In this document: one piece after another, positions 1 to 6,898 of the stretch
How the letters are laid out: every line of letters starts with the position of its first letter
How positions within the stretch are numbered: position 1 is the stretch's first letter
DNA from: Lysobacterales bacterium
GTDB taxonomy: Bacteria > Pseudomonadota > Gammaproteobacteria > Xanthomonadales > Marinicellaceae
Length of the DNA: 18,010 bases
Reading direction: 5' to 3'
Assembly (NCBI GenBank): GCA_026990095.1
Contig: JALSIL010000272.1
Location: 1 to 18,010, forward strand
Notes under the pieces: generated by a model
Databases searched by the model: none
What the model saw: only the letters and a program-made list of their open reading frames with translations
What the model was told of the DNA's origin: nothing
Translations under genes and position numbers: made by a program

Positions 1-279
1 GCACCAAGAGGGAATTTCATCGGTTGGCAAGAAGTCAGTAACCCGCTGCAACCATTGATTGCGAATAAGGCGAGTCGGTGACACCACCAATGTTTTTAAA
101 TTCAAACGGTTGAAAATCTCAATGCCTATTACCGTTTTGCCCGCACCAGGTGCTGCAACTATATGAATGCGCTTATCGTCTAAATAACGCAAAACATTAT
201 CAAGCACGCGTAGTTGTTCGGGTCGCCATGAGTGTTTGAAGTTGAGAGTTGGTTTAACTAAAGTGTTAAAAGGCATCAT
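1..279 (-). CDS. SF2-type DEAD/DEAH helicase, N-terminal part (cut by window edge)
   Basis: The reading frame starts at ATG 279 (a second in-frame ATG follows at once) and stays open for 93 codons to base 1, so only the N-terminus is present. It has an upstream RPEQ element near residues 19-22, a Walker A motif APGAGKT at 43-49, and a motif Ia-like segment VSPTRLIRNQW at about 66-76. This is the start of an ATP-dependent superfamily 2 helicase of the DEAD/DEAH or 'restriction subunit R-like' type. The Walker B box, C-terminal RecA lobe and any nuclease domain lie outside, so the subfamily and role (repair, restriction, defence) cannot be decided. No Shine-Dalgarno sequence is visible before the ATG, and a sigma70-like promoter sits almost directly on it. 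Confidence 0.8.
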   Translation of the reverse strand, partial: MMPFNTLVKPTLNFKHSWRPEQLRVLDNVLRYLDDKRIHIVAAPGAGKTVIGIEIFNRLNLKTLVVSPTRLIRNQWLQRVTDFLPTDEIPSWC

Positions 280-285
280 TTAATG

Positions 286-314
286 ATTATGCCATTATCG
301 GTTTTTAATGTAAA
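286..314 (-). promoter_or_regulatory. Sigma70-like promoter of the partial helicase
   Basis: Read on the minus strand, TTTACA (309-314) and CATAAT (286-291) are separated by exactly 17 bases. Transcription would start about 7 bases after the -10 box, at or next to the helicase ATG at 279. This would give a leaderless or nearly leaderless mRNA, which fits the absence of a Shine-Dalgarno sequence. Assigned by eye only. Confidence 0.5.
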
Positions 315-486
315 TCAGAGTTGAAAAGAGTTTTTAAATAGTTAATCTGAGAATGTTGTCAGTCATTAAATGCAAAAGCAAAAAAAGGAGGAATGAGATT
401 AATTAAGACAGAGCATTGAAATAGTTTACTACCCAGAATCCTCGCCAAAGTTGTAACGGTATCAATTAAACTCTTTAAAAGAGACC

Positions 487-521
487 TTTGCAACTCATGG
501 CACGTGTTAAAAAGTTGCAAA
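487..521. repeat. Short inverted repeat (9-bp arms) in gene-free DNA
   Basis: TTTGCAACT at 487-495 is matched exactly by AGTTGCAAA at 513-521, with a 17-base loop. The left arm sits inside GAGACCTTTGCAA (481-493), which resembles terminal sequences of some IS5-family elements from memory. No matching GGTCTC end is visible to the right, so a decayed or non-autonomous mobile-element end is only a possibility. It does not act as an obvious terminator for either neighbouring gene. Confidence 0.4.
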
Positions 522-601
522 AATCAACAATGGGGTTGTTTTAGAGATTAAAGACTAGAACATGTGAAATTATGTATTTAAACTTGACAGGTCAAAACAT
601 A

Positions 602-1195
602 TCAACCCTTTGTATTTTTGTTTATTAAATCCAAAGTGTGCTTGGCTTGAGTGTGATTTAGCCTGGCAGCACTTTTTAACCATTTCATTCCTTCTTTATT
701 ATCCACATTTCCCCCCTCTCCTTTAAGTAACATGAGTGCCAGATTAAACTGAGCTTGCGGATTGTCTTGAACAGCTGCCCTTTGGTACCATTTGCGGGCA
801 TTGGCTTTGTTTTTGTAGGTGCCTTTGCCTTGTTCAAAGAAACTTGCAACTAAAAATTGTGCATTGGCATTATTTTGTTCAGCTGCTTTTTCTGCCCAAA
901 AGAATGCTTGCGACAAATCTTGATTTAAACTCATATCAGAACTTAATAAAACGGCTAAATTAAATTGAGCTGGTGCATAATTGAGTTCAGCCGATTTTTT
1001 ATACCACTTTAAAGCTTTGAGGTAATCTTGTGTCACTCCTTGCCCATGAAGGTAGTTTTCTGCCAAGAAACTCATGGCGACTTCATCGCCTGCTTGTGCG
1101 GTTTCAACCAACTTTTCAAAACTTAAATCTCGGTAACTTTCACTGCAAACCGTAAGGGAAAGAAACAAACTTATAATTACAATAAAAAATTTCAT
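602..1195 (-). CDS. Secreted Sel1-repeat (TPR-like) protein
   Basis: A 197-residue protein begins with a hydrophobic signal peptide (about residues 1-18) and continues into Sel1-like repeats. About four full repeats start near residue 40, each with the pattern A-x-x-x-L-A, then G, then A-x-x-W-x-x-x-A-A (for example ALKWYKKSA and ARKWYQRAA), plus the beginning of a fifth. Sel1 repeats form alpha-solenoid scaffolds for protein-protein contacts in the envelope or periplasm, and the partner is unknown. The frame is open further up to 1243, but ATG 1195 is preferred: the signal peptide starts there, and a promoter-like pair at 1221-1250 would start transcription near 1214. The Cys at residue 17 is preceded by Val, so it is a poor lipobox. 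The gene appears monocistronic. Confidence 0.85.
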   Translation of the reverse strand: MKFFIVIISLFLSLTVCSESYRDLSFEKLVETAQAGDEVAMSFLAENYLHGQGVTQDYLKALKWYKKSAELNYAPAQFNLAVLLSSDMSLNQDLSQAFFWAEKAAEQNNANAQFLVASFFEQGKGTYKNKANARKWYQRAAVQDNPQAQFNLALMLLKGEGGNVDNKEGMKWLKSAARLNHTQAKHTLDLINKNTKG

Positions 1196-1220
1196 GGCAC
1201 TCTTTAAAAATAAAATCCCT

Positions 1221-1250
1221 ATGTTACCTAAAAACATATCCATTTAGCAA
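1221..1250 (-). promoter_or_regulatory. Sigma70-like promoter of the Sel1 gene
   Basis: On the minus strand TTGCTA (1245-1250) and TAACAT (1221-1226) are 18 bases apart. The predicted start near 1214 gives a leader of roughly 18 bases before the ATG at 1195, which supports that start codon over the longer frame. Confidence 0.45.
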
Positions 1251-1313
1251 ATTCAATGAAAAATTCACCAAAAAAATACAAGAGCACCCGACATAACCCT
1301 ATAATGTTGCATT

Positions 1314-1408
1314 ATCCCAAATCCCGATAGTGAAAGCACGATTATAGCACAACCCCTTAACACGTCTAGCAAGCCAAGAAAACGCGTTTCTTTATCGGGA
1401 TATGGGAT
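1314..1408. repeat. Long inverted repeat upstream of the RNA helicase gene
   Basis: The arm ATCCCAAATCCCGATA (1314-1329) pairs with TATCGGGATATGGGAT (1393-1408) over 16 positions with one mismatch. The 63-base loop contains a second small palindrome, AAACGCGTTT, at 1380-1389. It lies 54 bases before the helicase ATG and after the divergent Sel1 promoter. It could be a structured mRNA leader, a terminator-like element or a dispersed palindromic repeat. No U-tract follows it, so a simple intrinsic terminator is unlikely. Confidence 0.6.
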
Positions 1409-1416
1409 TATTAACT

Positions 1417-1452
1417 CTGTGGAATAATATTAACCTGCGGAATAATTATTAA
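1417..1452. repeat. Imperfect 18-bp tandem repeat before the RNA helicase start
   Basis: CTGTGGAATAATATTAAC (1417-1434) is followed directly by CTGCGGAATAATTATTAA (1435-1452). The first 12 bases differ at a single position. Each copy contains AATAAT, a possible -10 box, and the second copy runs into the ribosome-binding region (AAGAGAAC) just before the ATG at 1463. It may duplicate a promoter or a protein-binding site. Confidence 0.6.
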
Positions 1453-1462
1453 GAGAACAGAC

Positions 1463-2689
1463 ATGAAATTTAATTCTATTGGCTTTGCCACACAAATTCA
1501 ACAAGCTATTGATGCCTGTGGCTACAAAAAAATGACACCAGTTCAAGAAAAATCGGTAGCTTTGGTTAGAAAAGGGCATGACTTATTAGTCAACGCTCAA
1601 ACAGGAACAGGCAAAACAGCGGCATTTGCCTTACCTCTTTTGCAACGCATGTTAGATAAACCTCTGGATAATTCCTTCGGGCATCCCCGCACTTTGATTT
1701 TGACCCCAACGCGGGAACTTGCTGAACAGTTAGCCTCCACAATAGGGCAATACGCACAATTTTTAGACTTCAAGATTACCGCAACTTATGGTGGTGTTAA
1801 GTGTTCGGGACAAGCGGCAAAATTAAAGGCGGGTGTTGATATCCTAATTTCAACACCAGGGCGTTTAATTGAACACCTAAATTTGAACAATGTTACCCTA
1901 TCAGAAGTGGAATTTTTAGTCTTAGATGAAGCAGACAGAATGTTAGACATGGGCTTTATTGGAGATGTCTCAAAAATTATTCACAAAACAAGTCCCAACA
2001 GGCAGACTTTGTTGTTTTCTGCCACCATGACACCGGCACTAAACGAATTGTCGCATCAAGTATTAAAAAATCACCAGGCAATTCGCACCACTAAAAAAGT
2101 CAACACCACCGCTGATACTGTTGAACACGTCATTTATCCAGTGGATGAAGAACGTAAGATTAGCTTATTTATGGATTTATTGCATCAGTATAATTGGTTT
2201 CAGGTTTTGGTTTTTACCAGCACGAAACGACAAGCTGACGCCTTATTGGAAACGTTAAAAAAGAAAAAAGTTAAAGCCGCATTGGTGCATGGTGATAAGT
2301 CACAAGGTTCAAGGCGGCGAGCTTTGGCCGACTTTAAGTCGGCAAAGTTGCAAGTTTTGATCTCTACCGAAATAGCAGCACGTGGTCTGGATATTGAAGG
2401 TTTGGATTTTGTGGTGAATTACAACTTGCCCTTTTTAGCCGAAGACTATGTACATCGCATTGGCAGAACGGGTAGGGCAGGCAATTCAGGGCAAGCCATT
2501 TCTTTTGTTGCACCCGAAGAAGAAAAAAACGTTAACAAAATTGAGCACATTATTGGTGCAAAAATTAAACGCATCTATAAACGTGGCTATGAAGTCAGTC
2601 AACACAGTCGTTTTATAAAAAGTGCAAGAAAGAAAACGAAATTCTCCTCATTAAAGCATGTGAAGAAAAAACACTCAAAAAAACATTAA
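1463..2689 (+). CDS. rhlE: DEAD-box ATP-dependent RNA helicase, RhlE-like
   Basis: This 408-residue protein carries the full DEAD-box set: Q-motif region MTPVQ (24-28), motif I AQTGTGKT (45-52), motif Ia PTRELAEQ (82-89), motif II DEAD (155-158), motif III SAT (186-188), motif V ARGLD (306-310) and motif VI HRIGRTGR (331-338). A short lysine/arginine-rich tail follows, with no extra folded domain. The family unwinds short RNA duplexes using ATP and serves ribosome assembly or mRNA turnover, often in the cold. Length and tail fit RhlE better than DeaD/CsdA, which has a longer C-terminal RNA-binding part, but orthology was not tested. It is transcribed alone, behind a leader with a long inverted repeat and a tandem repeat that might control it. 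It converges on the symporter gene. Confidence 0.93.
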   Translation: MKFNSIGFATQIQQAIDACGYKKMTPVQEKSVALVRKGHDLLVNAQTGTGKTAAFALPLLQRMLDKPLDNSFGHPRTLILTPTRELAEQLASTIGQYAQFLDFKITATYGGVKCSGQAAKLKAGVDILISTPGRLIEHLNLNNVTLSEVEFLVLDEADRMLDMGFIGDVSKIIHKTSPNRQTLLFSATMTPALNELSHQVLKNHQAIRTTKKVNTTADTVEHVIYPVDEERKISLFMDLLHQYNWFQVLVFTSTKRQADALLETLKKKKVKAALVHGDKSQGSRRRALADFKSAKLQVLISTEIAARGLDIEGLDFVVNYNLPFLAEDYVHRIGRTGRAGNSGQAISFVAPEEEKNVNKIEHIIGAKIKRIYKRGYEVSQHSRFIKSARKKTKFSSLKHVKKKHSKKH

Positions 2690-2715
2690 AATAGGCTCGT
2701 TAACAAGCCTATTTT
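2688..2715. terminator. Bidirectional hairpin terminator between RNA helicase and symporter
   Basis: AAAATAGGCT (2688-2697) and AGCCTATTTT (2706-2715) form a perfect 10-bp stem with an 8-base loop. The A-rich and T-rich outer ends supply a U-tract in either direction. It overlaps the helicase stop codon and lies 14 bases beyond the symporter stop, so it can end both convergent transcripts. Confidence 0.85.
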
Positions 2716-2729
2716 AGCCTATTAAGCTG

Positions 2730-4253
2730 TTACCAATTGGCTTTTATCTCACCTGATTTTAATTTTGCCATAAAGCCAGATAACTCACGTTTAACAACAG
2801 GAGCTAATAAATATAAACCGATAACATTGGGCAATGACATGGCAAATAACATGGCATCAGAGAAACTAATAACAGCACCGAGGTTGGCAGCAGAACCTAG
2901 AATAATAAAGAGTAAAAACAACACTTTATAACTGTTTTCTTGTACTTTTCCATGTCCTAACAAATAAGTCCAGGCTCGCATGCCATAATAAGACCAAGAA
3001 ATCATGGTTGAAAAAGCAAATAATACAGCAGCAAAGGTTAGAACATAAGGAAACCATGAAATTCCAGTTTCAAAAGCAGAAGAAGTCAAAGCAATGCCTT
3101 TAAGACCTTCGCCTCCCGCACCAACTCCAACGCCATCAACACCTGAAATAATAATAACCAAAGCCGTCATGGTGCAAACCACAACCGTATCAATAAAAGG
3201 TTCGTACAATGCTACCAATCCTTCGGTAACTGGGTGATTTGTTTTTACAGCAGAGTGAGCAATAGAAGCTGAACCAATACCGGCTTCATTTGAAAAACCT
3301 GCGCGTTGGAAACCAACAATTAAGACGCCAACCAAACCTCCTAGACCTGCTTTAGCATTGAAGGCTCCTTCAAATATCATGCCAAATGCATGGCCAATAT
3401 TGCTGTAGTTTATGACAATAATAAAAAGACAACTAGCCATATAGAGCATGCCCATAAATGGCACTAACTTAGAGGTCACTTTTACGATGCTTTTAATGCC
3501 ACCCAGTATGGAAACCGCTACAAAAATTGCGACAAGAACACCAAATACCCAGCCGTGTAAATCAAAGAAACTGCCCTCTCCACCAGTCATGACTATGACT
3601 TGTTCCAATGATTGATTAACTTGATACATATTGCCACCGCCCCAAGAGGCTCCAATACACATAATGGCAAAAAATACAGCCAAACCTTTACCTATACCAC
3701 CCATGCCACGTTCGGCAAAACCCTTTGACAAATAACGCATTGGCCCACCATGTGCAGAACCATCTGACTCAATATCACGGTATTTTACGCCTAAAGTGCA
3801 TTCGACAAATTTTGAAGACATGCCAATAAAACCAGCCACTATCATCCAAAACGTTGCACCAGCTCCGCCAAGTGAAACAGCAGTAGCAACACCAGCAATA
3901 TTTCCAAGACCCACCGTTCCTGATACTGCCGTAGCTAGGGCTTGAAAGTGAGTCACCTCTCCAGGTGCGTCTTTTTCGTTATAACGTCCTTTTAACAAAT
4001 CATACCCAACTCTAAAAGAACGCAAATTAATAAATTTAAAATAGAAAGTAAAAAAAGTTGCAGCGACAATTAACCATGCCAAAATAAAGGGCATAGAGGC
4101 ATTAGCAAAAGGGATAGGAATCGGATAAAAGATATATTTGAATAAGAATGCTGATATTGGAGCAACGGCATTGTTAATTGTTTCATCAACGGTTGCTTGA
4201 GATAAAAAAGGCAGCACTAACAATGTTATTGCCAAAAGAATTCGTTTACTCAT
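2730..4253 (-). CDS. AGCS-family sodium:alanine/amino acid symporter
   Basis: A 507-residue polytopic inner-membrane protein of typical length for the alanine/glycine:cation symporter (AGCS) family. It takes up small neutral amino acids such as alanine or glycine together with Na+. Visible family hallmarks are SGTVGLGNIAGVATA (111-125) and GFQRAGFSNEAGIGSAS (314-330), the conserved substrate and ion site segments, with around ten hydrophobic segments in between and after. The start at 4253 is supported by a GAGGG ribosome-binding site ten bases upstream and a promoter at 4289-4318. The N-terminus has an extra hydrophobic stretch (4-20) that looks like a cleavable signal peptide ending SQA, seen in some members. 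The exact amino acid transported cannot be told from sequence. Confidence 0.93.
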   Translation of the reverse strand: MSKRILLAITLLVLPFLSQATVDETINNAVAPISAFLFKYIFYPIPIPFANASMPFILAWLIVAATFFTFYFKFINLRSFRVGYDLLKGRYNEKDAPGEVTHFQALATAVSGTVGLGNIAGVATAVSLGGAGATFWMIVAGFIGMSSKFVECTLGVKYRDIESDGSAHGGPMRYLSKGFAERGMGGIGKGLAVFFAIMCIGASWGGGNMYQVNQSLEQVIVMTGGEGSFFDLHGWVFGVLVAIFVAVSILGGIKSIVKVTSKLVPFMGMLYMASCLFIIVINYSNIGHAFGMIFEGAFNAKAGLGGLVGVLIVGFQRAGFSNEAGIGSASIAHSAVKTNHPVTEGLVALYEPFIDTVVVCTMTALVIIISGVDGVGVGAGGEGLKGIALTSSAFETGISWFPYVLTFAAVLFAFSTMISWSYYGMRAWTYLLGHGKVQENSYKVLFLLFIILGSAANLGAVISFSDAMLFAMSLPNVIGLYLLAPVVKRELSGFMAKLKSGEIKANW

Positions 4254-4288
4254 GAATGGTTTACCCTCAGATTTTTTTACAGTGCTTG

Positions 4289-4318
4289 ATTGTACCTTAT
4301 TTAATGGATAATTAACAA
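4289..4318 (-). promoter_or_regulatory. Sigma70-like promoter of the AGCS symporter
   Basis: Minus-strand TTGTTA (4313-4318) and TACAAT (4289-4294) are 18 bases apart. The predicted start lies near 4282, giving a leader of about 29 bases with the GAGGG ribosome-binding site inside it. Confidence 0.6.
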
Positions 4319-4321
4319 TTG

Positions 4322-4358
4322 AAAAATTAGGCTTTGCCTAAAATCCCACTTAGGATTT
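4322..4358 (-). terminator. Tandem hairpins with U-tract ending the hydrolase-NatAB-DUF4124 operon
   Basis: Read on the minus strand, a first stem (AAATCC/GGATTT, 4341-4358) is followed by a second 6-bp stem (TTAGGC/GCCTAA with loop AAA, 4327-4341), then a run of five T (4322-4326). The second hairpin plus T-run fits a short intrinsic terminator. It ends just upstream of the symporter promoter, which insulates the two units. Confidence 0.6.
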
Positions 4359-4398
4359 AAAGAATTAAATCGGAATTTGGGTGTTATTTATTTCTTAT

Positions 4399-4463
4399 CC
4401 CGGCTCGTAAGGCTTCTTCGGCTTTATACCTTATTTGTCTTGAATTTTTTAGTACGGGCCGGG
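4399..4463 (-). other. Long-range stem-loop just after the DUF4124 stop codon
   Basis: CCCGGCTCGTA (4399-4409) and TACGGGCCGGG (4453-4463) can pair over 11 positions, one of them imperfect. Inside, TAAGG (4408-4412) and CCTTA (4429-4433) can form a further short stem. The outer stem is strikingly GC-rich for this AT-rich DNA and begins three bases past the DUF4124 stop. No U-tract follows, so it may protect the mRNA 3' end or be a dispersed palindromic element rather than a terminator. Confidence 0.5.
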
Positions 4464-4466
4464 TTC

Positions 4467-4991
4467 TTACTTTTTTGATTGTTGTTGCACATAGAATCGG
4501 ACTTTTTCAGTCGTTTTTAAAACTTTTCGGCTGTGTGCGTTGATGAGTTGTGCATAAATAAAGTGTTCCCCTCTTTCAACATCAGCTATGAGTTGCGTAT
4601 TGGATTTAACACGACCACGAGGCTTGCCATCAAGAAAAAATTTAATGCGATATTGACTCGGAATTACCCCTTCAATATTGACACTGGCGGTCACATTTCC
4701 ACCCGTACCCCAAAGCGTTTCATCTGGTTCGGGCTTTGAAATGGCAAGGTTATCGTAGTTAAACCCAGAGGCTTTTTTATCCTTGCTAATTGTTTTCCAG
4801 CTTTTACGTGATTGCGTTTTGCTTGATTCAACCACAGTAATTTTATTGATTTTCACTTCAGTTGAATCTTCGTCTGGTTTAACATCAGTGTAGTGGATAC
4901 TGCCATCTGCCGCAGTGTACTTGTATATTTTGCCCGCAACAGCCACAAAAGTGATGCTTAAGGCCAATGTTATTAAAAGTGCTTTTTTCAT
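4467..4991 (-). CDS. Secreted DUF4124-domain protein
   Basis: A 174-residue protein with a Sec signal peptide (about 1-19, ending AVA-G). The DUF4124 signature follows directly: KIYKYTAADGSIHYTDVKP at about 21-39. The middle (about 50-85) is charged and probably flexible. The C-terminal part (about 95-170) looks like an all-beta, immunoglobulin-like domain, with GxxxASVNIEG and KFFLDGKP segments. DUF4124 is common in periplasmic or envelope proteins of beta- and gammaproteobacteria and has no established function. The gene starts one base after the permease stop codon, so it is the last gene of the hydrolase-NatA-NatB operon, which suggests a role at the envelope alongside that transporter. 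Confidence 0.85.
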   Translation of the reverse strand: MKKALLITLALSITFVAVAGKIYKYTAADGSIHYTDVKPDEDSTEVKINKITVVESSKTQSRKSWKTISKDKKASGFNYDNLAISKPEPDETLWGTGGNVTASVNIEGVIPSQYRIKFFLDGKPRGRVKSNTQLIADVERGEHFIYAQLINAHSRKVLKTTEKVRFYVQQQSKK

Positions 4992-4992
4992 A

Positions 4993-6174
4993 TTAGTCAG
5001 AAAATAATAAACTTTCTCTGTTATACAGTTTTATTGCTAAAAGTGCAAGTAACAAACCAACAAATAGTGAACCAACGGCTACGGCGATAAACCACAATAG
5101 ACTCACAGGCTCTCCTCTTAGAATTTGATTTATCGCTAAGTTTTGACCTAAAATAGGGACAAACATCATCCACAATTTTTCTTTAACGGGAACCATCATT
5201 AATATAATGCTTGGTATCATTGGAATAAAAATTAACAAACTCACGTAGGTTTGTGCTTCTTTAAAGGATTTACTAAAAGTTGCTATGATGGTTTGTAAGG
5301 ATGCTGCCATTACAGACAAAGGTGCAAGCAAAATAGCAAAAAGTGTAATATTTTTAATACCAAAATTAAAACTAATGCCCATGGTATCTAAAGGCATAAA
5401 AGGCAGAGCAAATTTAAAGGTTAACAAAGTGGCAAATAAAGTAATGATGCCAAAGCTAATCGTTGCTAGAAGTTTTCCTGTTAACAAATAGGAACGCTTG
5501 ATTGGATTAAGCAACAGAGATTCCAGTGAATTGCGCTCTTTTTCTCCCGCCATAGTGTCAATAGCGAGGTACATGCTGCCCATAAATAATCCCATAATGA
5601 GAAAGTAAGGCAAAAAGGCCAACGCTTTAGCTCCTTTTGATTCGGCCGTAGAGACATCATGGTCTTCTATTGTTACGGCTTGCAATAGGGAAGGACTAAT
5701 TCCGCGTAATTGTAAGCGTATCATACCGATTGAACGGGAATAACTTTTGATTAAGGACTTAATTCTTTTTTGGGTTATATTGGTCGCCCCTTTTGCTGTG
5801 GCATCGTAGTACAGTTGAATTTCTGCTGGTATTCCCGATTCAAATTTTTCTGCAAAATTCGATGGGATAACTAAAATTGCTTCTTTGTCCTTATCCAGAA
5901 TGGCTTTTTTTGCATCACCAGAAAAACTGCTGACCTTAGCCCCTTGAGATTTAACAAAAGTAATAAAACTCTTGGCATTATTGATGCCGTTTACATGCAA
6001 CTCCAGCTGTTTTTCAGCCTTATCTTTCATCATGCCACTAACAGCATTCATCATAACAACCAATAAAATAGGCCCAAAAACAGCACCCATGAATATCGAA
6101 GACATGACCGTCTTTTTGTCCCGTAGGTTGTCCTTAATTTCTTTAAACATGACAGTTAATATTTGCTTATTCAT
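4993..6174 (-). CDS. natB: ABC-2 type transporter permease, NatB-like
   Basis: A 393-residue membrane protein. It has one N-terminal membrane segment (about 22-45), a large extracytoplasmic domain (about 50-180), and about five membrane segments in the C-terminal half (roughly 185-385). The AGEKERNSLESLLLNPIKRSYLLTGKLL region (in the 210-240 range) is the typical cytoplasmic coupling segment of ABC-2 exporters. This architecture matches the NatB/YhaP-type permeases, linked to Na+ or toxic-compound efflux in Bacillus. The real substrate here is unknown, so the symbol is by similarity only. It overlaps the ATPase gene by 8 bases, indicating translational coupling. Confidence 0.85.
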   Translation of the reverse strand: MNKQILTVMFKEIKDNLRDKKTVMSSIFMGAVFGPILLVVMMNAVSGMMKDKAEKQLELHVNGINNAKSFITFVKSQGAKVSSFSGDAKKAILDKDKEAILVIPSNFAEKFESGIPAEIQLYYDATAKGATNITQKRIKSLIKSYSRSIGMIRLQLRGISPSLLQAVTIEDHDVSTAESKGAKALAFLPYFLIMGLFMGSMYLAIDTMAGEKERNSLESLLLNPIKRSYLLTGKLLATISFGIITLFATLLTFKFALPFMPLDTMGISFNFGIKNITLFAILLAPLSVMAASLQTIIATFSKSFKEAQTYVSLLIFIPMIPSIILMMVPVKEKLWMMFVPILGQNLAINQILRGEPVSLLWFIAVAVGSLFVGLLLALLAIKLYNRESLLFSD

Positions 6175-6898
6175 GGTCTTCTCCTGCGGTTACAATATGC
6201 ACAAAAGCATCTTCGAGGTTGCTTTTTTCTGTTTGCTGTTGCAGTTCTAATTGCGTTCCTTGTGCTGCAATTGTTCCATCACTAACAATTAAAATTTCAT
6301 CACTTACCGCTGCGACTTCTTGCATCACGTGGGATGAAAACAAGATGCATTTCCCTCGTTGTTTTTCTTTTTTAAGAAAGCGTCTAACGCCACGGGTACT
6401 CATTACATCAAGTCCATTGGTTGGCTCATCAAGAATTATGTTTTGCGGGTCATGCACCAGTGCTCTAGCAATAGCGACTTTAACGCGTTGCCCTTGAGAA
6501 AACCCATCGGTTTTGCGATCAATAAACTCCTGCATACGCAAATCTTCTACCAATGCTTCTGTCCGCATTTTTATATCGGCATCACTCATGCCATGTAATT
6601 TACCGAAATATTCAATATTTTCACGCGCGGTTAAACGTTTATATAACCCTCTTGTATCAGGTAAAACGCCCAACAGTTTGCGTGCTTTTTCTGGGTGTTC
6701 TTTGGGATTAACCCCATCAATCAATATTTCACCTGTTTGTGGAGTTATCAATGCATAAATCATGCGCAATGTCGTGGTTTTACCCGCGCCATTAGCTCCA
6801 AGCAATGCGGTTACTTGGTGATCAGGTGCGGTAAATGTAACTTCTTTGACTGCTTTGACTTCGCCAAAACTCTTGCTAACTGCTTTTACTTCTATCAT
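6167..6898 (-). CDS. natA: ABC transporter ATP-binding protein, NatA-like
   Basis: A 243-residue cytoplasmic ATPase with Walker A GANGAGKT (34-41), signature FSQGQ (133-137, with Q in place of the second G of LSGGQ), Walker B IILDEP (154-159), a D-loop, and a switch histidine in FSSHVMQE. Length and motifs fit the single-domain ATPases that power ABC-2 exporters. It pairs with the permease encoded next, and the two reading frames overlap by 8 bases. Its ATG overlaps the hydrolase stop codon (ATGA at 6895-6898), so all three are likely translated in series from one mRNA. Confidence 0.9.
   Translation of the reverse strand: MIEVKAVSKSFGEVKAVKEVTFTAPDHQVTALLGANGAGKTTTLRMIYALITPQTGEILIDGVNPKEHPEKARKLLGVLPDTRGLYKRLTARENIEYFGKLHGMSDADIKMRTEALVEDLRMQEFIDRKTDGFSQGQRVKVAIARALVHDPQNIILDEPTNGLDVMSTRGVRRFLKKEKQRGKCILFSSHVMQEVAAVSDEILIVSDGTIAAQGTQLELQQQTEKSNLEDAFVHIVTAGEDHE

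Larger units (their letters stand above)
280..601. other. 322-base gene-free region
   Basis: No convincing gene is present. The left end holds the helicase promoter. A strong AAGGAGG-like run near 385-391 precedes an ATG at 393 by a single base, and that frame closes after 8 codons, so it is not taken as a gene. A perfect 9-bp inverted repeat lies at 487-521. A small palindrome (TTGAC, two bases, GTCAA) lies at 584-595, just beyond the stop of the Sel1 gene, and could fold weakly in its 3' end. The rest is AT-rich without recognisable structure. Confidence 0.6.

Noticed and set aside
385..419. Small gene after the AAGGAGG-like run, ATG at 393
   Set aside because: The spacing to the ATG is a single base and the frame stops after 8 codons.
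602..1195. Sel1 protein as a lipoprotein
   Set aside because: The residue before Cys17 is Val and the lipobox is poor. A normal signal peptide is more likely.
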